Below, piece by piece: positions 54,512-63,654 of a DNA stretch of 64,000 bases. How positions within the stretch are numbered: position 1 is the stretch's first letter; each line of letters opens with the position of its first letter. Both the position numbers and the translations under genes were made by a program. This stretch comes from Comamonas badia DSM 17552 (lineage in GTDB: Bacteria; Pseudomonadota; Gammaproteobacteria; Burkholderiales; Burkholderiaceae_C), in contig NZ_AXVM01000008.1 in NCBI RefSeq assembly GCF_000484635.1, forward strand, positions 57,650-121,649, given 5' to 3'. The notes under the pieces were generated by a model. The model made no database searches and was not told the origin of the DNA. It saw nothing but the letters and a program-made list of their open reading frames with translations.

Positions 54512-54847
54512 TCAGGCAGTTGCTGGTCCCCTGCGCCCGGAATCCGTGGTTACACCCAGGTGTTCAATGACCACCGGGGGACGATCCGGGAACTGGGCGA
54601 CGAGCTCCAGCTTGCCGCCCATGCTCTCCACATAGTGGCGCAGGGTGGATAGCAGCATGTCGCTGCGCTTTTCCAGGCGTGAGATAGCGTCTTGCCCCAC
54701 ACCCAGCGTGGCGGCCAGTTGCTCCTGGGTCTGCTGCGCTGCAAGGCGCAGATCCTTGAGAGTGGCCAGCTCTTTGGCGCGGGTCTGCACCCGCTGTTGG
54801 CGCTCTTGGGGAAGTGCCGCCAAAACGTCATCGAGTTTTCTTGCCAT
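54512..54847 (-). CDS. higA: XRE-family antitoxin, HigA-like
   Basis: 111 residues from ATG 54847. A helix-turn-helix covers residues about 40-75: LRLAAQQTQEQLAATLGVGQDAISRLEKRSDM. The C-terminal part (STLRHYVESMGGKLELVAQFPD) is typical of the short XRE antitoxins paired with RelE-type toxins of the Gp49/HigB group. Its start lies inside the 3' end of the toxin gene (20-bp overlap), toxin first, as in higBA. It should neutralise the toxin and repress the operon. Confidence 0.88.
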   Translation of the reverse strand: MARKLDDVLAALPQERQQRVQTRAKELATLKDLRLAAQQTQEQLAATLGVGQDAISRLEKRSDMLLSTLRHYVESMGGKLELVAQFPDRPPVVIEHLGVTTDSGRRGPATA

Positions 54848-55217
54848 GAGGAGGCTCCTTGCTTTGCTGGGTGAATGTGCCCAAGTGCTCTTCGTAACGG
54901 CCATCAGCCACGTCAATCAAACGCTTGTAAAACCGGCGTTGGTCTGCCCCGCCTTTGTCACCACCGACCAGAAGAATGGCCTGGCGCTGCGGATCAAAGG
55001 CAAACGCCACCCGCCACACCTGGCCACTCCAGGCAAAGCGCAGCTCTTTCATGTTGGGGTGCCGTGAGCCTTTGAGCGTGTCCACGGTAGGGCACCCCAG
55101 GTGGGGGCCGAACTCCGCCAACAAGCGCGCGTGGGCCAAGAGTTCGTCTTGCAGGTCTTCTTTCAGGTTGCTGAACTCTGCATCAAACGCATCGTGAAAT
55201 AAAACAACCCAATTCAT
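54828..55217 (-). CDS. higB: RelE/HigB-type mRNA interferase toxin
   Basis: 129 residues from ATG 55217. The Gp49-like/RelE signature is clear: FDAEFSNLKEDLQDELLAHARLLAEFGPHLG, HPNMKELRF, WRVAFAFDPQRQAILLVGGDKGG and RFYKRLIDVADGRYEEHLG (motif order along the protein). The family cleaves ribosome-bound mRNA. The gene is first in the operon with the XRE antitoxin second. A TGACTT/AAGTCA inverted repeat lies just upstream. Confidence 0.9.
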   Translation of the reverse strand: MNWVVLFHDAFDAEFSNLKEDLQDELLAHARLLAEFGPHLGCPTVDTLKGSRHPNMKELRFAWSGQVWRVAFAFDPQRQAILLVGGDKGGADQRRFYKRLIDVADGRYEEHLGTFTQQSKEPPHGKKTR

Positions 55218-55227
55218 GCCCAAATTA

Positions 55228-55264
55228 TGACTTTAATAACATAAATTATCAAGTACATAAGTCA
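55228..55264. promoter_or_regulatory. Inverted repeat upstream of higBA
   Basis: TGACTTTA (55228-55235) and TAAGTCA (55258-55264) are inverted copies around an AT-rich core, 11 bp before the toxin start. This is a likely operator for the XRE antitoxin and contains the probable -10 region of the operon. Confidence 0.5.
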
Positions 55265-55334
55265 CGTGAAACGCACCCGCCACAGCGGGCCAAGGTGTTA
55301 TTGTGATTTGTGGATACGACCAGATGTGGTGCTT

Positions 55335-56336
55335 TCACATGCGGCCTTGGTACCGGGCGTTTGCCGCACTGATCTCTCGTGCGATCTTCTCGCGCAGGTG
55401 CCGGGGTTCAAGCACCTCGATGCCGGCGCCCTGGCTGAGAACCCACCATGCCAGTTGCCAGGTGTCGCGCACGGTCGCGGTCAGTGTGCCGTCTTTCAGG
55501 GTCTGGTCGCCGGACAACGGCGTTTCAGCGAGGATGCGCGCAAGTCCGTCGCTCACTTGGGCCTTCAGCCGAATCGTGTGTTCGCCGCCAAATTGCAGCG
55601 CGCCCTGCTGGATGTAGGCATCCAGTACAAAGCCCGGCGGCCGCCGCACGGCGTCCTCGGTCGGGCTGGCCTGTTGGATGCGGTGCAGGGCGTACAGGCG
55701 CACATCTTCGTAGTCCCACGCAGTGGCGACGAGGTAGCTGACCGCCCCCCGGTTGACCAGTCCGAGCGGGTGCAACCGCATTGTTGTCGGGGTCTGTGCG
55801 TCCAGGCCCAGGTAGCTCACATCGAGTTGGCGGTCACGCAGCAGCCCTTCGTGCACGATTTCCACGATGGCCTCGTCCAGTGGCGGGGGCAGAAGGGGCT
55901 GGCTGGGCAGCACGCTTCGGACCTTCTCCGGCCACGTCGCGGCGGCGTTGTCGCCGTTCAGGCGATCGAGCTTGCTGCGCGCCAGATCAAAGCGCGGCTG
56001 CAGCACAGCCAGCAAAGGCAGCGGCAGCAGGGGCTTGAGGGTGTCCTGCACCAGGGTTAGCGAAAGCGCCTCGGCCAGGGTCACGACGGGCAAGTCGATG
56101 CTGGTGCCCTGTGGCCATTTCCAGCCGTAGGGCGGGCTGGTCTCGTTGCACTCCAGGTGAAAGGCTTCGTACAACTCCCACAAATCCCGCTCCACCTGCC
56201 GCTTGCTCACTTTGAAGCCCAAGGCGCTTAAATCCTGCGTGAGTTCGGCCGCAGTTTTCCCTACCCCTCGGGAGGGCAGCAGTTTGAGCAGCTCCCACTG
56301 GCGAGCAATCGTGCGGCGTGTGGTTTTGGCGGGCAT
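55335..56336 (-). CDS. WYL-domain transcriptional regulator
   Basis: 333 residues from ATG 56336. An N-terminal winged helix (TIARQWELLKLLPSRGVGKTAAELTQ and KRQVERDLWEL) is followed by a WYL domain (about 150-230: LDVSYLGLDAQTPTTMRLHPLGLVNRGAVSYLVATAWDYEDVRLYALHRI, by order) and a WCX-like C-terminus. WYL regulators control many phage-defence loci and may sense nucleic acid ligands. It is divergent from a three-gene set (56419-62780) with an 82-bp gap holding a palindrome, so it is the likely regulator of that set. Confidence 0.92.
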   Translation of the reverse strand: MPAKTTRRTIARQWELLKLLPSRGVGKTAAELTQDLSALGFKVSKRQVERDLWELYEAFHLECNETSPPYGWKWPQGTSIDLPVVTLAEALSLTLVQDTLKPLLPLPLLAVLQPRFDLARSKLDRLNGDNAAATWPEKVRSVLPSQPLLPPPLDEAIVEIVHEGLLRDRQLDVSYLGLDAQTPTTMRLHPLGLVNRGAVSYLVATAWDYEDVRLYALHRIQQASPTEDAVRRPPGFVLDAYIQQGALQFGGEHTIRLKAQVSDGLARILAETPLSGDQTLKDGTLTATVRDTWQLAWWVLSQGAGIEVLEPRHLREKIAREISAANARYQGRM

Positions 56337-56359
56337 GGGTGGTGAGTTGATTCGGTTGT

Positions 56360-56376
56360 ACGACGTATTTTGTCGT
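56360..56376. promoter_or_regulatory. Palindrome between the WYL gene and the nuclease operon
   Basis: ACGAC-GTATTTT-GTCGT, a 17-bp inverted repeat in the divergent promoter gap, 24 bp from the WYL start and 43 bp from the start at 56419. It is a candidate WYL operator. Confidence 0.45.
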
Positions 56377-56418
56377 GCTCTTTGCCACAATGACAAGTGT
56401 TCCGGTACAGGAGAAGTG

Positions 56419-56904
56419 ATGTTTGAGCCCGAAGTCCTCCAGGATCAGCGTCAGTGGGTGCCGCCCGAGCAGCGCACCGGCCGTTTCGGCCCCATGCCCC
56501 CTCGAAAGCCGGAAACCAGAACCCCCGTGTTCTGGCTGGTTCGCCAGGGCCGCGGGCTGTATCTGGTCAATGCCAGCGGCGAGCGCCTGGACGCAGTGCA
56601 TGCCTCGTCCATCGGTTTCGCTTCCTTCGATGAGGAAACAGCCACATGGCAAGGTGGGGGCATCAGCTACCGCGATGTGCCCAGCGGCGCCGCCGTCAAG
56701 GTCGATGAATACGACGATTTTTACGATCTCGACTACGTCCTTGGCATGCATCTGCGCATACGTTCACGCCGATACCCCACGCTTCGGGTGGCGTGCGTGG
56801 GGGAGAAGGGCGGCATCGATGAGCAGGTGCTGCTCTGGAACAACGGAGACGCGGGCAAGGGAGTACAGATCGACGGGCAACAAGCGGAGCCGGACGGGCA
56901 ATGA
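56419..56904 (+). CDS. Conserved hypothetical protein, first gene of the nuclease operon
   Basis: 161 residues from ATG 56419, behind CAGGAGAAG. No family is recognised. The sequence is acidic and beta-rich: VFWLVRQGRGLYLVNASGERLDAV, ISYRDVPSGAAVKVDEYDDFYDLDYVLGMHLRI (motif order) and TLRVACVGEKGGIDEQVLLWNN suggest one compact domain of about 140 residues. There is no signal peptide or membrane helix. It is transcribed with the AddB-like and AddA-like genes (87 bp to the next start) and divergent from the WYL gene. Possible roles are a sensor or accessory subunit; nothing in the sequence decides this. Confidence 0.7.
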   Translation: MFEPEVLQDQRQWVPPEQRTGRFGPMPPRKPETRTPVFWLVRQGRGLYLVNASGERLDAVHASSIGFASFDEETATWQGGGISYRDVPSGAAVKVDEYDDFYDLDYVLGMHLRIRSRRYPTLRVACVGEKGGIDEQVLLWNNGDAGKGVQIDGQQAEPDGQ

Positions 56905-56991
56905 CGCATGGCGATAAAGACCGCTGGTCTAGACTGCGCCGCAAACCAAGAACAGGCCCGACAGGGCCAACCACCAACCACGGATATAGCC

Positions 56992-59637
56992 ATGCAACTG
57001 CGTGTGGGATTGCACCTGGATGGGCAGCGCGGCGAAGCCGTCCTGCCCGCGCTGGACGAACAGACGACCGGCCCGCTGGGCCTGCTCAACGTGCTGGAAA
57101 CGCAATTGGGCCTGCTGCGCCAGGAACCCAGCGCCTCGGATCGCGTCGTGCAGTACCGTGCAGCCCTGCAGCGCCTCGACGGTCCGGCGCGCTTCTACCA
57201 CCGCAGCTTCGCGGTGGATGAACTCGGTACCGCAGCCAGCCTGCTGGCGTGGCGCGATCAGTGGCGCCTGCATGGCTGGGACGATGGCAGCCAGGCCGCG
57301 CTCGCCGCCGCACCGTCGCGACGCCTGCGCGACATGGCGGCCGTCGAGGCGGAAGTCAAGGACAAGCTGCCCCCGGGCTTGGGTGAGCGCCTGCGGCAGG
57401 TGGCGCTGGCCATGCAAGCCCTGGCGCCGCGCATCGAGCGGCTTCAGCTCTGCGAGCCGCTGGCGCACTGGCCGCTGGCCTGGCAGCGCGTACTGGCCCG
57501 GTTGAATCCAGTGGAGTCTTCGAACGATGTCGTGCCGGAGCCGGGCGATTCCATGCTGGCCGATCTCCAGCACGCGGTGCGAGCGCCGGTCGGCGGCGCC
57601 CACCGCCTGCGCTGGCAGGACGACGGCAGTGTGCGCGTGTTGCAAGCCGAAACCGGGTGGCTGGCCGCCCGCCACCTCGCGCCCTGGATCGATGCCGAGC
57701 CCATGGACACCCTGCTGTGCGCACCCGACGTCGGTGTGCTGGACGAAGTGCTGGCCGCGGCCGCCCTGGCGCGCCAGGGGTTCAAGGAATCCAGCGCCTT
57801 CCGCCCCGCTCTGCAGGTGCTGCCCCTGGTGCTGGGCCAGTTGTGGCAGCCGCTGGACCTGTTCGGCCTGCTGCAATTCCTGACGCACCCCATCTGCCCC
57901 GTGCCGCGCGTGGCCCGCGCCCGGCTGGCCGAGATGCTGGCGCGCTCTCCCGGCATAGGCCACGGCCCTGCGTGGGAGCGCACCTTGGCCGAGATCGAGG
58001 CTGCCAGCCAGACCAGCGGCGCCGATTGGCCGCAGGTGCGCGAGCGCATCCGCCTGTGGGTCGAGCACGAGCGCCACGACCCGGTGCAAGGCGTGCCGCT
58101 GGTGGTGCTGACCGAGCGGCTGCAGACGCTGGCCCAGCACTTCCAGGGGCGGCTGCGCGACGCGGATGCGGCACGCCAAGGGGCCTTCAACAACGGCCTG
58201 TCGCAGATATTGACGCTGCAGCGTGCGCTGCGGGCCCTGGCCCTGCAGGGCGAGAGCCGCATCGCCGCGCAGCCCTTGCAGACCCTGCTGGCGCAGGCCA
58301 CGGCGCAAGGCAGCCCCAACCCGCTGATCGCCGCCCAGGCGGGCGCATGCCGCACGATCACGCACCCTGCCGCGGCCATCGACGCAGCGCAGCAGGTGCT
58401 CTGGTGGCAGTTGCAGGCGCCGGGCGACCCCACGCCCTGGCCGTGGTCCCGTGCCGAAATGGCGGCGCTGGGCCAGGCCGGCATCGCCCTGCCGGACATG
58501 GACGACCTGCTCGCGCGCGAGGCGCAAGGCTGGCTCCGTCCGCTGCTGGCCGCGCGCCAGCGGCTGGTGCTGGTGCTCCCGCCGCCGGGTGCCGAAGTGC
58601 ATCCCGTCTGGCTGCTGCTGCAGTCGCTGTTCGAGCCGGGCCATGCGCCCCGCGTCGAAGCGCTGGAAGCGGGCTTGCGCGACGAGCGCCTGCCCGCGCT
58701 GCCCCATCAGCCCCTTCCACAGCGCCGGCGCTGGTGGCAACTGCCAGCAGGTGCGCAAATCCTCGCGCGTCAGACCGAGTCGTTTTCCAGCCTCGAATCG
58801 CTGCTGTTCAACCCGTTCCAGTGGGTGCTGCGCTACCCAGCCGCGCTCAGCCCCAGCAGCGTGCTCGACGTCAGCGACGGCATCCTGCTTTACGGCAACC
58901 TCTCGCACCACCTGGTCGAGCGCTACGTGCAGCAGCCGTCGGCCCTGACTCAGTCGGACGAAGTCTTCAAGGCCTGGTTTGCCGCCGCGTTTGACGAGCT
59001 GGTGGCGCAGGAAGGCGCCGTGCTGCGCATGCCCGGCCGCCAGGAAGACCTGGCCGCGCTGCGCCGCCGCCTGCGGTTCGCGCTGGCGCGCCTGCGCAGC
59101 CAGTGGCGTTCGGCGCAGGTGGTGTCGGTGGTGGCCGAGGAAAAACTCCAGGGCCATTTCACCGGCGGCGAGATCACCGGCTTCAGCGACCTGCTGGTCA
59201 CCCGCCAGGACGGCGAGCAGGCCATCATCGACATGAAGTGGGGTGCCAAAAGCTATGCCGACAAACTGGCCGGCAATCGCCACCTGCAACTGGCCATCTA
59301 TGGCGAGCTGCTGCGCCAGAAGACCGGACGCTGGCCCCGGCTGGCCTACTTCTCGCTCAGCACCGGCGAGCTGCTGGCCGCTGACCGCGACTTCTTCCCC
59401 GAGGCCCGCGTGGTGCGCCAGCAGGCCGAAGTGCAGGACGAAGGCGCCGCCCACCTGTGGCAGCGCTTCCTGGTCAGTTGGCGCTGGCGCCGCCAGCAGC
59501 TGGACGACGGCCGCGTCGAAGTGGTGCTGAACGACGACCCCGACGAACAGCCGCCCGAGGACGGATTGAGGCCCGAAGTGCTCAACCCCGCCTACAACGA
59601 CTACCTCACGCTGGCCGGCTGGGGGGACGAGCAATGA
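56992..59637 (+). CDS. AddB-like PD-(D/E)xK nuclease
   Basis: 881 residues from ATG 56992. An earlier in-frame ATG at 56908 is rejected because the extension uses rare codons (ATA, CTA, CGA). No Walker A is seen near the N-terminus, so the helicase-like part is inactive, as in AddB. The C-terminal nuclease begins with SLLFNPFQWVLRYP and LYGNLSHHLVERY, then GFSDLLV (Asp about 732), AIIDMKWG (Asp and Lys about 745-747) and HLQLAIYGELL. The four-cysteine iron-sulphur site found in Bacillus AddB is absent. It overlaps the helicase gene in ATGA. It probably pairs with it to process DNA ends. Confidence 0.87.
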   Translation: MQLRVGLHLDGQRGEAVLPALDEQTTGPLGLLNVLETQLGLLRQEPSASDRVVQYRAALQRLDGPARFYHRSFAVDELGTAASLLAWRDQWRLHGWDDGSQAALAAAPSRRLRDMAAVEAEVKDKLPPGLGERLRQVALAMQALAPRIERLQLCEPLAHWPLAWQRVLARLNPVESSNDVVPEPGDSMLADLQHAVRAPVGGAHRLRWQDDGSVRVLQAETGWLAARHLAPWIDAEPMDTLLCAPDVGVLDEVLAAAALARQGFKESSAFRPALQVLPLVLGQLWQPLDLFGLLQFLTHPICPVPRVARARLAEMLARSPGIGHGPAWERTLAEIEAASQTSGADWPQVRERIRLWVEHERHDPVQGVPLVVLTERLQTLAQHFQGRLRDADAARQGAFNNGLSQILTLQRALRALALQGESRIAAQPLQTLLAQATAQGSPNPLIAAQAGACRTITHPAAAIDAAQQVLWWQLQAPGDPTPWPWSRAEMAALGQAGIALPDMDDLLAREAQGWLRPLLAARQRLVLVLPPPGAEVHPVWLLLQSLFEPGHAPRVEALEAGLRDERLPALPHQPLPQRRRWWQLPAGAQILARQTESFSSLESLLFNPFQWVLRYPAALSPSSVLDVSDGILLYGNLSHHLVERYVQQPSALTQSDEVFKAWFAAAFDELVAQEGAVLRMPGRQEDLAALRRRLRFALARLRSQWRSAQVVSVVAEEKLQGHFTGGEITGFSDLLVTRQDGEQAIIDMKWGAKSYADKLAGNRHLQLAIYGELLRQKTGRWPRLAYFSLSTGELLAADRDFFPEARVVRQQAEVQDEGAAHLWQRFLVSWRWRRQQLDDGRVEVVLNDDPDEQPPEDGLRPEVLNPAYNDYLTLAGWGDEQ

Positions 59638-62600
59638 GCCTGACCTTCATCAGCGCCGGCGCCGGCAGCGGCAAGACCTACACCCTGATGCAGACCCTGG
59701 GCGGCCTGCTCGAAAGCGGCGACATCCGCGCCAGCGGCGTGATCGCCACCACCTTCACCAAAAAGGCCGCCGCCGAGCTGCGCGAGCGCGTACGCCAGCA
59801 CCTGCTGGGCACCGGGCGCGTCGACCTGGCCAACGCCATGGGGCAGGCGCGCATCGGCACCGTCAACAGCGTCTGCGGCGGCCTGCTGCAGCGCTTCGCC
59901 TTCGAGGCCGGCCTGGCCACGCGCCAGCAGGTGCTGGACGAGGTGCAGACCGCCCAATTGGTGCGCGAAGCGATCGAGGCCGCGATGCATGGCGAGCCGG
60001 TGCAGGCCGTGTCTGACCTGGCCCACCGGCTCGGCATCGAGGACTGGACGCGCGACGTCGCCGAACTGGTGGCGCAGGCGCGCGGCAACGACATCGACCC
60101 GCAGCAACTGCCGCAGTTCGCCACGCAGAACGCCGACGATCTGCTGGCGCACTTCCCCGCGCCGCTGCGCGACACGCTGACGCAAGACATTGCCACGCAG
60201 ATCCGCCGTACCCTGCCTGAACTGCGCGCCGCCGCTGCCCGCTCCACCGTCAAGAAGACCCACGAGTACATCGACCAACTGGACAAGTTCGAGCGCGCAC
60301 TGCACCACAGCAACGCCCGGTGGTCCGACTGGGTGCACCTGGCCAAGCAGGCGCCCGAGAAGGGCCTACTGCCGCTCGCCGAACCGATCCAGATGCTGGC
60401 CCGCGCCTACGACGCCCACCCGGCCCTGCACGCCGACGTCCGCGCCTACCTGCAAGCCATGTTTGGCATCTGCGCCGCCGCGCTGGCGTACTACCGCGCG
60501 CGCAAATTGGCGCTGGGCGTGGTGGATTTCACAGATCAGGAGGCCCTGCTGCTCAAGCTGCTCGATGACCCCGAAGTCGCCGCCGTACTCCAGGAAGAAC
60601 TCGACCTGCTGCTGGTCGATGAATTCCAGGACACCAGCCCGATCCAGCTCGCGCTCTTCCTCAAGCTCTCGCGCCTGGCGCGGCACACCTACTGGGTGGG
60701 CGACATCAAGCAGGCCATCTATGGCTTTCGCGGCAGCGACACCGAGCTGATGCAGGGCGTGCTCGATGCACTGCCCGCCCTGGGCGGCACCAGCCGCATC
60801 CTCGACGGCTCCTGGCGCTCGCGCCCGGCGCTGGTCGATCTGGCCAACCAGGTCTTCGTGCCCGCCTTCGCCCCGCTGCTGCCCGCCGGGCACGTGGCCC
60901 TGCAACCCCGCCGGCCCGAAACCACCGCCAACCCGGCGCTGTGCCGCTGGCAGCTTGGCGGCAAGAACGCCGGCGAAATCACCGAAGCGCTGGCCAGCGG
61001 CGTGCAGCGCCTGCTGGCCAGCGGTCTGCAGGTTCCCGCCAAGGGCAGCGAAACGCCCTGCCCGCTGCGGGCCAGCGACGTCGCCATCCTGTGCCGCTCC
61101 AACGACGCCGTCACCCAGGTCGCCGCCAGCCTGCGGCGCGCCGGCGTGGATGCCGCCACCGCCCAGCCCGGCCTGCTGGCCACGCCCGAGGCCACGCTAG
61201 CCCTGGCCTGCCTGCGGCGCCTGAACGACCCCACCGACACCGTCGCCACGGCCGAAATCCTGTCATTGGCCGACGGCCTGCAGCCCGAGGACTGGCTGGC
61301 CGACCGCCTGGCCTGGCTGCAGCAAGGCGGCCCCCGGTCGGCCTGGCGCGAAAGCGGCGACAACGCCCATCCGCTGGTGGCCCAGCTGGCCGCGCTGCGC
61401 GGGGAACTGCCGCTGCTCACCCCCCACGAAGCCCTGCGCCGCGTCATCGCCGCCTGCGACCTGCCCCGGCGCGTGCTGCGCTGGCGCCCCGACGAGGCCG
61501 TGGCCCGCACCCGCCTGGCCAACCTCGACGCCCTGCTGGCCCTGGCTGCGCAATACGAAGAAAGCTGCCAGGGCACGCGCCAGGCCGCCACCATCTCGGG
61601 CCTGCTGCTGTGGCTGCGCGCCCAGGCCAAGGCCGGAGACGACGCCCTGGTCGAGCCCGGCGTGGATGCCGTGCGCGTGCTCACCCACCACGCCGCCAAG
61701 GGGCTGGAATGGCCCGTGGTCATCCTCACCGACCTGGACAAGCCCGTGCGCAACCGCCTGTGGGGTATTTCCACCGTGTCGCCGCAGGGCGTGGACGCGG
61801 CCGACCCGCTGCGCGGGCGCTTCACCCGCTACTGGCCCTGGCCCTTTGGCAATCAGGCGGCGGGCATCGCCGTCAAGGACACCATCGACGCCAGCGAAAC
61901 CGCGCAGCGCTTTCAGGCCGCCGCCCTGGCCGAGGCGCAGCGCCTGCTGTACGTCAGCATGACCCGCCCGCGCGAAATCCTGGTGCTGGCGCTGAAAGAC
62001 AAGGCCAAGGAACAGGCCTGGCTCAACTGCCTGGGCGCCCCCTGGCTGCTGGAGGGCGACGAGGCCACAACGCAATTGCCGCTGCCCTCCGGCGCCGCCG
62101 TGCCTTGCCAGACCTGGCTGCTGCAAGGCCCCGAGCCCACGGAAACGGTGCCCAGCGCCGACCCGCCCCCGCTGCACTGGCCGGCCGACGAGCCGGTGCG
62201 CGTGCGCCTGCCCCTGTTCTACAACCCCTCCAGCGTGGCCGCCGGCGAAGGCCGCGTGCTGGAGCAGGCGCAGGTGGGCGAGCGCATCGCCGTCACCGGC
62301 CAGGCCATCGACTGGGGCGTGCTGGGCAGCGCCATCCACGCCTGCCTGGCCGCCAGCTTCACCGATGCCAGCGGCGCATGGCTGTCCGAACCGGCGGTGG
62401 CGCGGGTGCTGCGCGGCTTTGAGGTGCAGGCCCAGGTCGAAGCCACCGCCGTGCTGCGGCAGATCACCGCCTTCCACGCCTGGGCGCATCAGCGCTGGTC
62501 CGGCTGCCGCGCCCGCGCCGAAGTGCCGGTGAGGGCGCTCATGCCCCAGGGCCAGGTGCTCAATGGCCGCATCGACCTGCTGCTGGACACGCCGCAGGGC

Positions 62601-62780
62601 TTTGTCCTGATCGACCACAAATCATCGCCGCACGCCAGCGGGCAGTGGGGCGAGCTGGCGGGCCGCTACCAGGGGCAACTGGCGGCCTATGCCCAGGCCA
62701 TCGAGTCGGTGACGGGACGGACAGTGCTGGAGCAGTGGCTGTGGTTGCCGGTGGCGGGTGGGGCCGTGCGGACGCGGTAG
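59634..62780 (+). CDS. AddA-like UvrD/RecB helicase-nuclease
   Basis: 1048 residues. Superfamily 1 motifs are intact: Walker A SAGAGSGKTYTL (7-18), motif Ia ATTFTKKAAAELRERV, Walker B LLLVDEFQDTSPIQ (about 322-335), motif III YWVGDIKQAIYGFRGSD, motif V VLTHHAAKGLEWPVVIL and VI RLLYVSMTRPREI (about 768). The C-terminal nuclease has GRIDLLLD (about 978) and FVLIDHKSS (about 990), so both subunits carry nuclease sites, the AddAB hallmark. Somewhat shorter than AddA (about 1230). It could be the housekeeping recombination enzyme or a defence version; the WYL partner and nearby toxin-antitoxin pairs favour the latter. Confidence 0.9.
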   Translation: MSLTFISAGAGSGKTYTLMQTLGGLLESGDIRASGVIATTFTKKAAAELRERVRQHLLGTGRVDLANAMGQARIGTVNSVCGGLLQRFAFEAGLATRQQVLDEVQTAQLVREAIEAAMHGEPVQAVSDLAHRLGIEDWTRDVAELVAQARGNDIDPQQLPQFATQNADDLLAHFPAPLRDTLTQDIATQIRRTLPELRAAAARSTVKKTHEYIDQLDKFERALHHSNARWSDWVHLAKQAPEKGLLPLAEPIQMLARAYDAHPALHADVRAYLQAMFGICAAALAYYRARKLALGVVDFTDQEALLLKLLDDPEVAAVLQEELDLLLVDEFQDTSPIQLALFLKLSRLARHTYWVGDIKQAIYGFRGSDTELMQGVLDALPALGGTSRILDGSWRSRPALVDLANQVFVPAFAPLLPAGHVALQPRRPETTANPALCRWQLGGKNAGEITEALASGVQRLLASGLQVPAKGSETPCPLRASDVAILCRSNDAVTQVAASLRRAGVDAATAQPGLLATPEATLALACLRRLNDPTDTVATAEILSLADGLQPEDWLADRLAWLQQGGPRSAWRESGDNAHPLVAQLAALRGELPLLTPHEALRRVIAACDLPRRVLRWRPDEAVARTRLANLDALLALAAQYEESCQGTRQAATISGLLLWLRAQAKAGDDALVEPGVDAVRVLTHHAAKGLEWPVVILTDLDKPVRNRLWGISTVSPQGVDAADPLRGRFTRYWPWPFGNQAAGIAVKDTIDASETAQRFQAAALAEAQRLLYVSMTRPREILVLALKDKAKEQAWLNCLGAPWLLEGDEATTQLPLPSGAAVPCQTWLLQGPEPTETVPSADPPPLHWPADEPVRVRLPLFYNPSSVAAGEGRVLEQAQVGERIAVTGQAIDWGVLGSAIHACLAASFTDASGAWLSEPAVARVLRGFEVQAQVEATAVLRQITAFHAWAHQRWSGCRARAEVPVRALMPQGQVLNGRIDLLLDTPQGFVLIDHKSSPHASGQWGELAGRYQGQLAAYAQAIESVTGRTVLEQWLWLPVAGGAVRTR

Positions 62781-62808
62781 CGGCCTGCCTTGGGAACCAT
62801 TGCGCAAC

Positions 62809-62847
62809 ATCGGAATTCCGATATTTGTACAATTTGAAGTCGTACAA
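62809..62847. promoter_or_regulatory. Operator candidates for the DUF1778/GNAT operon
   Basis: A perfect 14-bp palindrome ATCGGAATTCCGAT (62809-62822) is followed by TTGTACAA (62825-62832) and a half-site GTACAA (62842-62847), within 50 bp of the antitoxin start. Ribbon-helix-helix antitoxins bind repeated short palindromes like these to repress their own operon. Confidence 0.6.
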
Positions 62848-62858
62848 AGGAGATCGTG

Positions 62859-63652
<794 letters not shown>

Positions 63653-63654
63653 AA

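Noticed and set aside
56908..56991. Earlier start of the AddB-like gene
   Set aside because: The 28 extra codons include ATA, CTA, CGA and other codons rare in this genome and match nothing, so ATG 56992 is preferred.
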